DNA of 20,132 bases from an uncultured Clostridia bacterium (GTDB lineage: Bacteria > Bacillota > Clostridia > Christensenellales > UBA1242), in NCBI GenBank assembly GCA_944372715.1, contig CALVZZ010000005.1, forward strand, positions 1 to 20,132. Direction: 5' to 3'. Below are positions 13,976 to 20,132 of this stretch, piece by piece (within the stretch, counting starts at the first letter, position 1; each line of letters begins with the position of its first letter). Made by a program: the position numbers and the translations under genes. The notes under the pieces were generated by a model that was given only the letters and a program-made list of their open reading frames with translations, made no database searches and was not told the origin of the DNA.

Positions 13976-15403
13976 GATGTAGAAGAAAATACAAAATATT
14001 TTAAAAAAAAATTAAATAACAATTTTGATGTTAGTACAAAAACAATGCCTGTTGGTCAAAGTAAAATAGGTATGGTTTTTGTTAAAAGTATGTTAGATAA
14101 AGAAATTTTTGTGCTATCTGTTTTAAATCCATTACAAAATTACGATAAAACAGGTAAATTATCTTTAAGTCTTTTAAAAGATGAAATATTAAAGTCCTTT
14201 GAATGTACAATAGTAGAAAGCGAAGATGATGTAATCACAAAACTTATACATAATAATTTGATAATTTTTGTTCAGGGTAAAAAAGAGGCGTTGAGTGTAG
14301 ATTTAGAAAAATATCCTGTAAGAATGCCTGCTGAGCCACCTACATCTTCAGTTATTAGAGGACCAAGGGAAGGTTTTGTTGAAGATATAAAAACAAATAT
14401 AGCCTTAATTAGAATTAGATTAAAAACAAAGGACTTAGTAATACAAGATTTTGAGGTGGGAAAATATACAAAAACAAAAATTTGTGTTTTTTCTATTAAT
14501 GGAATTACAGATAAAAGCATTGTTGATAACATTGCTGACAAATTAAAAAAAATAAATATAGATGGAATAGTTGATTCTCATTATATATTAAGTTTTTTGC
14601 AAGAAGGGAAAGGTCTTTTGTTTAAACAAATTGGTGTTACAGAAAAACCAGATGTTGCAGTTGCGAAAATGTTGGAGGGAAGAGTTTTAATTGCTGTAGA
14701 TGGTTCACCAATTCTTTTAACTCTTCCGTTTGTGTTTTTGGAAGATTTGCAGTCTTCAAACGATTATTACACTAATCCATTGTATGCTTCGTTTATGAGA
14801 GTAATAAGAGCTTTGGGTGTGTTTATAACCTGCATTTTGCCCGGAGTGTTTTTGTCTTTTAGATTGTATCACTATAAGGCTTTACCGTTAAAGTATTTAA
14901 TTACTGTTGCAAACAGCACACAAGGACTTCCATTTTCTCCTTTTGTTGAAATGGCTTTCATTTTAATTTTATTTCAAATTTTATATGAAGTTAGTTTAAG
15001 ACTCCCAAGATATCTTGGTATTGCAACATCTATTGTCGGAGCATTAGTTTTAGGTGATACGGGTGTTAAAGCTGGACTTATATCTTCGCCCGTTGTAATA
15101 ATAATTGCAATGAGTATGATTGCTGTTTACACTGTGCCAGAACAAGCTCCACAGTTGACTATTCTAAGAGTTATTTTCATTCTCTTAGGTGGAACCTTAG
15201 GAGTTTTGGGCGTGGTTGCTGGAATGATTTATTTTGTTAATGAAATGAATAGTTTAAATTTTTATGGGATTCCATATTTGGCACCATTTTCTCCAAAAAT
15301 AAGTGATGATTTAAAAGATGCTTTAAAAAAATCTAGTATAACTGAAATGGAAAATAGACCAATTATAACAAAAACAAAAAACAAAGTGAGGTTAAAAAAG
15401 TGA
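13967..15403 (+). CDS. gerAA: Spore germinant receptor subunit A (GerA family)
   Basis: 478 residues, normal for the family. With the B and C subunits it forms the receptor in the spore inner membrane that senses nutrients. The N-terminal half (about 1-270) is the soluble domain, with the hallmark SSVIRGPREGFVEDIKTN (near 127-144), NIALIRIRLKTKDL, and EGRVLIAVDGSPILLTLPFVFLEDLQSSNDYY. The C-terminal half has about five or six membrane segments (RALGVFITCILPGVFLSF, EMAFILILFQILYEV, TSIVGALVLGDTGVKAGLI, VVIIIAMSMIAVYTV, IFILLGGTLGVLGVVAGMIYFV) and ends in a basic tail. The start at 13967 is needed to keep the conserved N-terminal helix (EENTKYFKKKL) and follows GAGGGTGG. The stop overlaps the gerB GTG (GTGA). 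Which paralogue or germinant is not decidable. Confidence 0.93.
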   Translation: MFFDVEENTKYFKKKLNNNFDVSTKTMPVGQSKIGMVFVKSMLDKEIFVLSVLNPLQNYDKTGKLSLSLLKDEILKSFECTIVESEDDVITKLIHNNLIIFVQGKKEALSVDLEKYPVRMPAEPPTSSVIRGPREGFVEDIKTNIALIRIRLKTKDLVIQDFEVGKYTKTKICVFSINGITDKSIVDNIADKLKKINIDGIVDSHYILSFLQEGKGLLFKQIGVTEKPDVAVAKMLEGRVLIAVDGSPILLTLPFVFLEDLQSSNDYYTNPLYASFMRVIRALGVFITCILPGVFLSFRLYHYKALPLKYLITVANSTQGLPFSPFVEMAFILILFQILYEVSLRLPRYLGIATSIVGALVLGDTGVKAGLISSPVVIIIAMSMIAVYTVPEQAPQLTILRVIFILLGGTLGVLGVVAGMIYFVNEMNSLNFYGIPYLAPFSPKISDDLKDALKKSSITEMENRPIITKTKNKVRLKK

Positions 15404-16494
15404 GACAAGATGTTTCTCCAAGGCAAGCAGGCATATTGTGTTTTATAATGCTGTTGTCTTCAAAAATTTTGGCGCTTCCATCTTTGCTATACCAAGATAG
15501 CAAAAATTCTTCCATATTTATTTTATTTTTTCTTTTATGTATAGAATTATTTTTTATTTATATTTTTATAAAATTAAAAGAAAAATATATAGATTTAACA
15601 ATTTTTGAAATTTTAAGTAAATATTTGGGTAAGTTTTTAACAAAAATTATAATTTTAATATTTTTTATTTATTTTTCTATTTCTTTTACTCATTTAATTT
15701 AACATAATTTTATTTATTTAAGAGAAGCAATATTTGAAGAGGCTAGACTAGAAAAATTTTTATTAATTTTCATTCCAATTGTTTGTGCTCTTTCGTATAA
15801 AGGATTAAATTCTTTAAGCAGAACGGCAGAATTTTTCTATTTTTTTATTTTGTTAGGTTTCATAATATGCTTAATTTTGGGCATTTCATCAATTTCAAAT
15901 TTTTCAATATTGTCAATTTCAAACTTCACAGCTTCTATTTTTTTTCAAACTTCTTTTAATTATTTGTTTTGGTTTGGAGATTTTCTTTTTATCGCTTTTA
16001 TATTAGATAAAATAAAGCTTCAAAATGGATATGGACGAGTTGTTATGAAATATTCTTGGTTGGCTTTTATTCTTTTGATTATTTTCTATTTTACTTTTTA
16101 TCAAGTTCATAAAAATACATCTTTTATGCACAATAATTCTATTACAGATATAATTGCTTTCACACACAGGGTTGGTAATATTGAAAAATTAAATTTAATA
16201 GCGCTTTTAGTTGTTATGTTTTTAATCTTTTTTCAAGGAGCAGTATTGCTTTATTGTATCAATCAAACAATTTGCATAATGTTTAAGAATGCAAATAAGG
16301 AAAGAACATATATTGGAGTGGTTTTTTTTGAAATAATCCTTTTTTTAGCAATTTTTTATTCAAGTATAAAAATACATATACTGCTTTCAATTTATGGAAA
16401 GTATTTGGCATTATTTTTAATTGTTTTTATTCCACTATATCTGTCTTTGCAATTACTTTTTGATAGAAAAGGAAAAGTTAAAAATGAAAAATAA
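15400..16494 (+). pseudogene. gerAB: Spore germination permease (GerB family) split by one TAA
   Basis: An APC-type transporter-like membrane subunit of the germinant receptor, thought to bind the germinant. From GTG 15400 (overlapping the gerA stop) the frame gives VSPRQAGILCFIMLLSSKILALPSLL, as usual for the family start, then 100 residues up to HLI, where TAA 15700-15702 interrupts. The same frame continues without any other stop for 263 codons: IYLREAIFEEARLEKFLLIF, KGLNSLSRTAEF, and further helices to FDRKGKVKNEK, giving the full family length of about 364 codons and about ten membrane segments. No ribosome site or good start follows the stop. Thus either a recent nonsense mutation, readthrough, or a consensus error. 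If real, the receptor would lack a full B subunit. Strong Phe/Ile/Leu codon bias makes the region very A/T-rich. Confidence 0.88.
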
Positions 16495-17734
16495 AATTTT
16501 ATATCTTATTAAAAATCCTATTATATTAATATTTTTGGCTGTGTTAATAATTTATGGACCGTTTGCACTTTTAATGCCTGCTGAAACTTCGTTAAGGGCA
16601 ATTATAACAAGAATTGGTATAGACGCAGTTGAACAAGGAATTGAATTAAGTGTTGTAACATTTGTTCCAACACCTAACACAAACTATACGGAGAATTATA
16701 AACTTATAAGTGCAACAGGTCAAAACTTATCAGAAGCTTTTTCCAAAATTTCAAATTATACAGGTAAAAAAATTGCTTTAAATTTGTCTGAATTGATAGT
16801 GGTTAATGAAGAGATTTCTAATAAGAATTTAGCAAGTGTACTAGATTCTTTAACTAGGAATACGGATATGGGTAATGGGACGGCCGTTATATGCACTAAT
16901 GATAGTGCAAAAAATTTTTTAAAAACAACTTTAAAATTAAATTCAGCTTCAGATTTAAACATTGAAGAATTAATAACATATAGCAATGATAAAATCTTTA
17001 ACCAAAAAAGCAACATAGAAAGTTTTTATCAAGGATTTTTTTCGCATAATAAAATATCTTTTTTGGGATATGTAGAATTAACTGAAAGTGATCAGGGGTT
17101 GACAACATCAAGTGACACCAGTGGTGGTGGAAATGCTAGTCAAGGTTCTTCGGGGTCAAGTGAGGGTGGTGAAAATCAAAATGAAAACACAACAATTTCA
17201 AACGAGGGAAGGGTTGCTGTGTATAAAGATGGGAGATTAAACTCAATTCTTTCAACAGATGAACTTAAAGGGCTTAATTGGCTTAATGGAAAATATAATC
17301 AAATGTATCTTACTATTTATGATGTTTCTGATAAAACATATCAAAATGCAGACATTACATTTAAAATACAAAATAAAAATGTTTCAATAAATACATATTT
17401 TTTAAATAACACTCCTGTGTGTGATGTGACAATAAAATTAATTTTGGATATAAGTGAAGTAAAATCTAAGGTTGATGAAAAAGTTCTTCAATTTGAATTG
17501 TCGGAAATGTCTGATGATATTAAAAACAAAATAAATTATCAAATAAAAGTGGAATTTAAAAAAGTTTTAGATATAATGCTTGAAAAAAATCTTGATTTAA
17601 TAAATGCATATGATATGTTTATGACAAACCACGAAAGCAAATTTAATTCATATTTGATGTCATTGAATGACAAAAATGACTATTTACAAAATATCATATA
17701 TAAAATAAAAGTTATTCCTTATGTAAGCTTATAA
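16484..17734 (+). CDS. gerAC: Spore germination protein, GerC family, without lipobox
   Basis: 416 residues. ATG 16484 is chosen: it follows GGAAAAG, overlaps the gerB end by 11 bases, and opens with a membrane anchor (MKNK...NPIILIFLAVLIIYGPFALL, about 8-30). GerC proteins are normally lipoproteins on the spore inner membrane; here no Cys lies in the first 100 residues, so a helix would replace the lipid. The family N-domain is recognisable: RAIITRIGIDAVEQGIELSVVTFVP (about 39-63), then GKKIALNLSELIVVNEEISNKN and DSLTRNTDMGNGTAVICTND, matching the usual order. A Ser/Gly/Asn-rich linker (about 205-240) precedes the C-terminal domain (INTYFLNNTPVCDVTIKLILDISEV...NKINYQIKVEFKKVLDIMLEKNLDLIN), typical of Ger(x)C. 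It closes the operon before a convergent terminator. Confidence 0.85.
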   Translation: MKNKILYLIKNPIILIFLAVLIIYGPFALLMPAETSLRAIITRIGIDAVEQGIELSVVTFVPTPNTNYTENYKLISATGQNLSEAFSKISNYTGKKIALNLSELIVVNEEISNKNLASVLDSLTRNTDMGNGTAVICTNDSAKNFLKTTLKLNSASDLNIEELITYSNDKIFNQKSNIESFYQGFFSHNKISFLGYVELTESDQGLTTSSDTSGGGNASQGSSGSSEGGENQNENTTISNEGRVAVYKDGRLNSILSTDELKGLNWLNGKYNQMYLTIYDVSDKTYQNADITFKIQNKNVSINTYFLNNTPVCDVTIKLILDISEVKSKVDEKVLQFELSEMSDDIKNKINYQIKVEFKKVLDIMLEKNLDLINAYDMFMTNHESKFNSYLMSLNDKNDYLQNIIYKIKVIPYVSL

Positions 17735-17766
17735 AAAAAAATAAAGGCTGAAGCCTTTATTTTTTT
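17735..17766 (+). terminator. Bidirectional terminator between gerC and metG
   Basis: Stem ATAAAGGCT/AGCCTTTAT (17741-17749 with 17752-17760) flanked by six A on the left and six T on the right, which extend the stem and serve as U-tracts on both strands. It begins right after the gerC stop, and the metG stop codon lies at its other edge. Confidence 0.9.
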
Positions 17767-19480
17767 AATCTTCTTTTAAACTAAATAAGTCAAATTTTTT
17801 GGAAAAATGCAATTTGTATTCTTCTAGTTTTTCATCATCAATTCTTGCAAATAATGGTTTTGGTGCATTTGTTGTATGTGTTGCTTTTATGTCAATTTTG
17901 CTAGATTCATTCCAAAAGCCTTTATCGTTCAAATTGCCATCAAAATTAAGCTGTTCTTTCCATATTTCTTCTGTTTTGCTTGGTATAAATGGATGAGCCA
18001 CAATACATAATGACTTTGCCATTGCTAAGCACAAATATAAAACTTTTCTAGCTCCGTCTATATCACCATTTTTAATCATAGTCCAAGGCGCAACTTTTTC
18101 TAGATAGCCATTTCCTATTGTTGCAAATTCCATTACTGTTTTGTATGCTTCTCTAAATTCAGTTTTTTCCAAAAGAGAAGAAATTTTGTTTGGATAAGTT
18201 TTTATTGCATTTATCATTTCGTTGTCATATTCGTTTAAAGATGTTTGTTCGCTTATCGCAAAATTAAGTTTACCTTCAAAATTCTTCCATATCATATTTA
18301 AAGTTCTATTAAAGAAATTACCAAATTTTCCAACAAGTTCGGAATTTGTGTTGTCTTTTAATCCTTCCCATTTGAAGTCGGTGTCTTTTCCTTCTGGGAA
18401 TACTGTAACAAGATATGCCCTTAATGCGTCTATGTCTATGTCGCTATCCAAAAGACCATCACAGAAAACTCCAATGTTTTTGCTCTTTGAAAACTTTTGA
18501 CCCTCAAAATTCATAAAATTAAAGCCTACAACATTATATGCAAGATTATATTTGCCACAGCCTAATTCCATTGCTGGAAAAAATACGGAATGGAAAGGAA
18601 TATTGTCTTTTCCAATGAAATTGTATATTTTACAATCGGAATTTTGCCAAAACTCTTTTATGTATTCTTCGCCACCTAGTTCTTTTGTGATTGATATATA
18701 GCCTATAGGAGCATCAAACCAAACATAAAAAACTTTATTTTCAAACCCGTCTCTTGGAACTTTAATTCCCCAAGGAATATCTCTTGTTATACATCTTGGT
18801 TTTAAACCTTCATTAATCCAACGCTTTGCTTCTTTGTATACCGTTGAACGCCAAACATCTTTTTTGCTCTCTATCCAATCATCTAGCTGTGTTTGAAGTT
18901 TATCTAATCTTAAATATAAGTGTTTTGTGTTTTTAAATTTTGCGTCTTTTCCACAAAAACGACATTTTGGATTTTTTAATTCAGATATATCATATGTTTT
19001 CCCACAAGCATCACACTGATCACCGTAGGCATCTTCATAACCACAATAAGGACAAGTTCCCTTAATAAATCTATCTGCAAGTGCTATGTTTTCATTTTCA
19101 CAATATAGCATTACATCTTCTCTTTCTTCTATATAACCATTTTTATCAAGCTCATTGTAAAATTCAATAGTCGTATCTTCATTGAATTTTGTGTGTGTGC
19201 CAGAAAACAAGGAGTAGCTTATATTTAATTTGTCATACATTTTTTTATGAAGTTCGGTTAGCTTTTGGCATAGTTTTTCCGGTGACAAACCTAGTTCTCT
19301 TGCAGATATGAGTGTTGCAGTTCCGTGCTCGTCTGCACCACCTATAAATATTGCGTCATTTCCTATGCTTTTTTGAAAGCGATAAAAAACATCAGCAGGT
19401 AGATGGCATCCCACAATATGCCCAAGATGTGGAACATTATTAACATAGGGAAGTGCTGATGTTATCAAAATTTTAGTCAT
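17765..19480 (-). CDS. metG: Methionyl-tRNA synthetase
   Basis: 571 residues. Charges tRNA-Met with methionine using ATP. The start at ATG 19480 follows GGTGAGG and gives the classic opening TKILITSALPYVNNVPHLGH; an in-frame start 11 codons earlier adds an unlikely tail. Motifs: class I HIGH box as HLGH (18-21), zinc knuckles CPYC (143-146), CDAC (156-159) and CRFC (173-176), WFDAPIGYIS, GKDNIPFH, and KMSKS as KFSKS (329-333). The anticodon-binding helical domain follows, ending near residue 500 with VAHPFIPSKTEEIW. The four-Cys knuckle pattern is that of the E. coli type. There is no C-terminal EMAP/Trbp111 tRNA-binding domain, so it is a short form. It is monocistronic, convergent with the ger operon. 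No T-box leader is seen. Confidence 0.96.
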   Translation of the reverse strand: MTKILITSALPYVNNVPHLGHIVGCHLPADVFYRFQKSIGNDAIFIGGADEHGTATLISARELGLSPEKLCQKLTELHKKMYDKLNISYSLFSGTHTKFNEDTTIEFYNELDKNGYIEEREDVMLYCENENIALADRFIKGTCPYCGYEDAYGDQCDACGKTYDISELKNPKCRFCGKDAKFKNTKHLYLRLDKLQTQLDDWIESKKDVWRSTVYKEAKRWINEGLKPRCITRDIPWGIKVPRDGFENKVFYVWFDAPIGYISITKELGGEEYIKEFWQNSDCKIYNFIGKDNIPFHSVFFPAMELGCGKYNLAYNVVGFNFMNFEGQKFSKSKNIGVFCDGLLDSDIDIDALRAYLVTVFPEGKDTDFKWEGLKDNTNSELVGKFGNFFNRTLNMIWKNFEGKLNFAISEQTSLNEYDNEMINAIKTYPNKISSLLEKTEFREAYKTVMEFATIGNGYLEKVAPWTMIKNGDIDGARKVLYLCLAMAKSLCIVAHPFIPSKTEEIWKEQLNFDGNLNDKGFWNESSKIDIKATHTTNAPKPLFARIDDEKLEEYKLHFSKKFDLFSLKED

Positions 19481-19497
19481 ATTTACCTCACCGTAGT

Positions 19498-19526
19498 AGT
19501 TTAGCAAATTCAATTCTTTTTTGCAA
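19498..19526 (-). promoter_or_regulatory. metG promoter
   Basis: Minus strand: TTGCAA (19526-19521), 17-base spacer, TAAACT (19503-19498) preceded by TGC (extended -10). The leader would be only about ten bases and contain GGTGAGG. Confidence 0.55.
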
Positions 19527-19619
19527 CAAAAATTATTTATCTTTGGTTAAAACATTGCAGATTGCAAACAATAGATGTGTTTACAAAATATTACAAAAAA
19601 ATTCTTTTTACAAAAATAT

Positions 19620-19648
19620 TTTACAAACAACAGTTTTTGTGTTAATAT
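19620..19648 (+). promoter_or_regulatory. Promoter of the right-end secreted protein gene
   Basis: TTTACA (19620-19625), 17-base spacer, TAATAT (19643-19648) preceded by TGT (extended -10). AAGG (19655-19658) and ATG 19664 follow, so the leader is very short. Confidence 0.55.
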
Positions 19649-19663
19649 GTTCTCAAGGTTATT

Positions 19664-20132
19664 ATGAAAAGAAGTTTAATTGGTTTAACTTTTATGTTTC
19701 TTTCTCTTTGCTCCACTCTTACAGGAGTGAATTTTTTCAGCAAAGAAGATGTAGTTTATGCGCAAACATACGATGAGCCACAGGCTTTTGCAGAAACAAT
19801 TAAGACTATTGAATATGGACAGTCGGCAACCACAATCAATAATGTGCTAGTTTATGTAAATTTTAGTGGAGAAGAAAATAATCTTTCTGACAAAAAAACA
19901 ATTTATGATAATAAAGAATCTTATAAGATAGTAGAAGATATATACAATAATAGTGAGTATTCTGTAAAAAATTATTTTTATCTTACTTCCAATAAAAAAA
20001 TTGAAATAAATACACTGTTTTTGTATAACGAAAGCGAAGGCATACCTTTTACACTAGATTATACAAGAGATTATTATAATTCTCAATCAATTGCTGATTT
20101 TCAAACTGATATATTAAATAAAATTTCCACAC
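19664..20132 (+). CDS. Secreted protein, N-terminal part (possible M6-type peptidase)
   Basis: The frame is open from ATG 19664 to the window end (156 codons), so the gene is incomplete. AAGG precedes the start at five bases. The N-terminus is a signal peptide (MKRS, hydrophobic run LIGLTFMFLSLCSTLTGV, likely cut after VYA near residue 37). A Cys occurs at residue 16 but not in a convincing lipobox. The visible mature part contains NNVLVYVNFSGEEN and, about 45 residues later, NNSEYSVKNYFYLTSNKKIEINTLFLYN. A 'VxFSGE ... SVKxYF...S..K..I.T' pattern recalls the region before the catalytic site in M6/immune-inhibitor-A-like secreted metallopeptidases, but the HEXXH motif would lie beyond the window, so this is a weak guess. 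Function otherwise unknown. Confidence 0.6.
   Translation, partial: MKRSLIGLTFMFLSLCSTLTGVNFFSKEDVVYAQTYDEPQAFAETIKTIEYGQSATTINNVLVYVNFSGEENNLSDKKTIYDNKESYKIVEDIYNNSEYSVKNYFYLTSNKKIEINTLFLYNESEGIPFTLDYTRDYYNSQSIADFQTDILNKIST

Noticed and set aside
15850..16494. The second half of gerB as a separate gene starting near 15850.
   Set aside because: Conserved family sequence begins before 15850, right after the TAA, in the same frame, and no ribosome site is present.
19481..19663. T-box riboswitch upstream of metG.
   Set aside because: The 180 bases show no T-box sequence, specifier hairpin or terminator, and the likely promoter leaves a leader of about ten bases.
19543..19776. A 77-codon frame on the plus strand overlapping the right-end gene.
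   Set aside because: It has no ribosome site and overlaps the better-supported signal-peptide frame starting at 19664.
1..20132. Reassignment of TAA to a sense codon.
   Set aside because: TAA ends many normal genes here exactly at expected family ends (for example whiA and pfkA), so it is a working stop codon.
1..20132. CRISPR array, insertion sequence or prophage genes.
   Set aside because: No regularly spaced repeats, transposase, integrase or phage structural motifs were seen on either strand.

Overview
The window reads as a chromosomal segment of a low-GC, Gram-positive, endospore-forming (or recently spore-forming) member of the Firmicutes, most likely an uncultured Clostridia-type anaerobe. 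The grounds are: strongly A/T-biased codons; AAGGAG-type ribosome sites and TTGACA/TATAAT promoters; a murB-PHP-whiA-dnaE-pfkA gene order typical of Firmicutes; a three-gene spore germinant receptor operon; and tRNA genes with encoded CCA. The assignment is by inference; no marker gene was compared by search.

Layout. (1) Positions 1-3346 carry four consecutive plus-strand genes for exported or membrane proteins: the end of a GLUG-type repeat surface protein, a lipoprotein with a C-terminal membrane helix, a small secreted protein, and a protein with a membrane helix at each end. The block closes with a strong hairpin terminator. (2) Positions 3407-10456 are a housekeeping run: murB (peptidoglycan precursor synthesis), a PHP-domain phosphoesterase, whiA, dnaE (replicative DNA polymerase) and a short, divergent pfkA. 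From the PHP gene onward the spacings are zero or overlapping. (3) Positions 10437-12834 hold a PH-domain protein (minus), a Cu/Zn superoxide dismutase family protein (plus), tRNA-Leu(CAG) followed by a 5'-truncated copy of itself, an unrecognised 271-residue protein (minus) and tRNA-Asn (minus). (4) Positions 13015-17734 carry a membrane-anchored protein with three beta-sandwich-like modules, then the gerA-gerB-gerC germinant receptor operon. (5) Positions 17765-19480 are metG on the minus strand, with a divergent, incomplete secreted protein gene running off the right end.

Most unusual points. Two conserved genes are interrupted by single in-frame TAA codons while the rest of each frame is intact: whiA at codon 4, and the gerB permease at codon 101. 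At the gerA start, an intrinsic terminator, a sigma-G-like promoter, the ribosome site and the start codon are all superimposed within about 50 bases. The tRNA-Leu locus holds a 75-base direct duplication of most of the tRNA, plus a 13-base fragment of its missing 5' side in inverted orientation, all cotranscribed between a very good promoter and a strong terminator. The pfkA product lacks several residues that bind substrate or effector in typical 6-phosphofructokinases, and the GerC-family protein lacks the expected lipoprotein cysteine.
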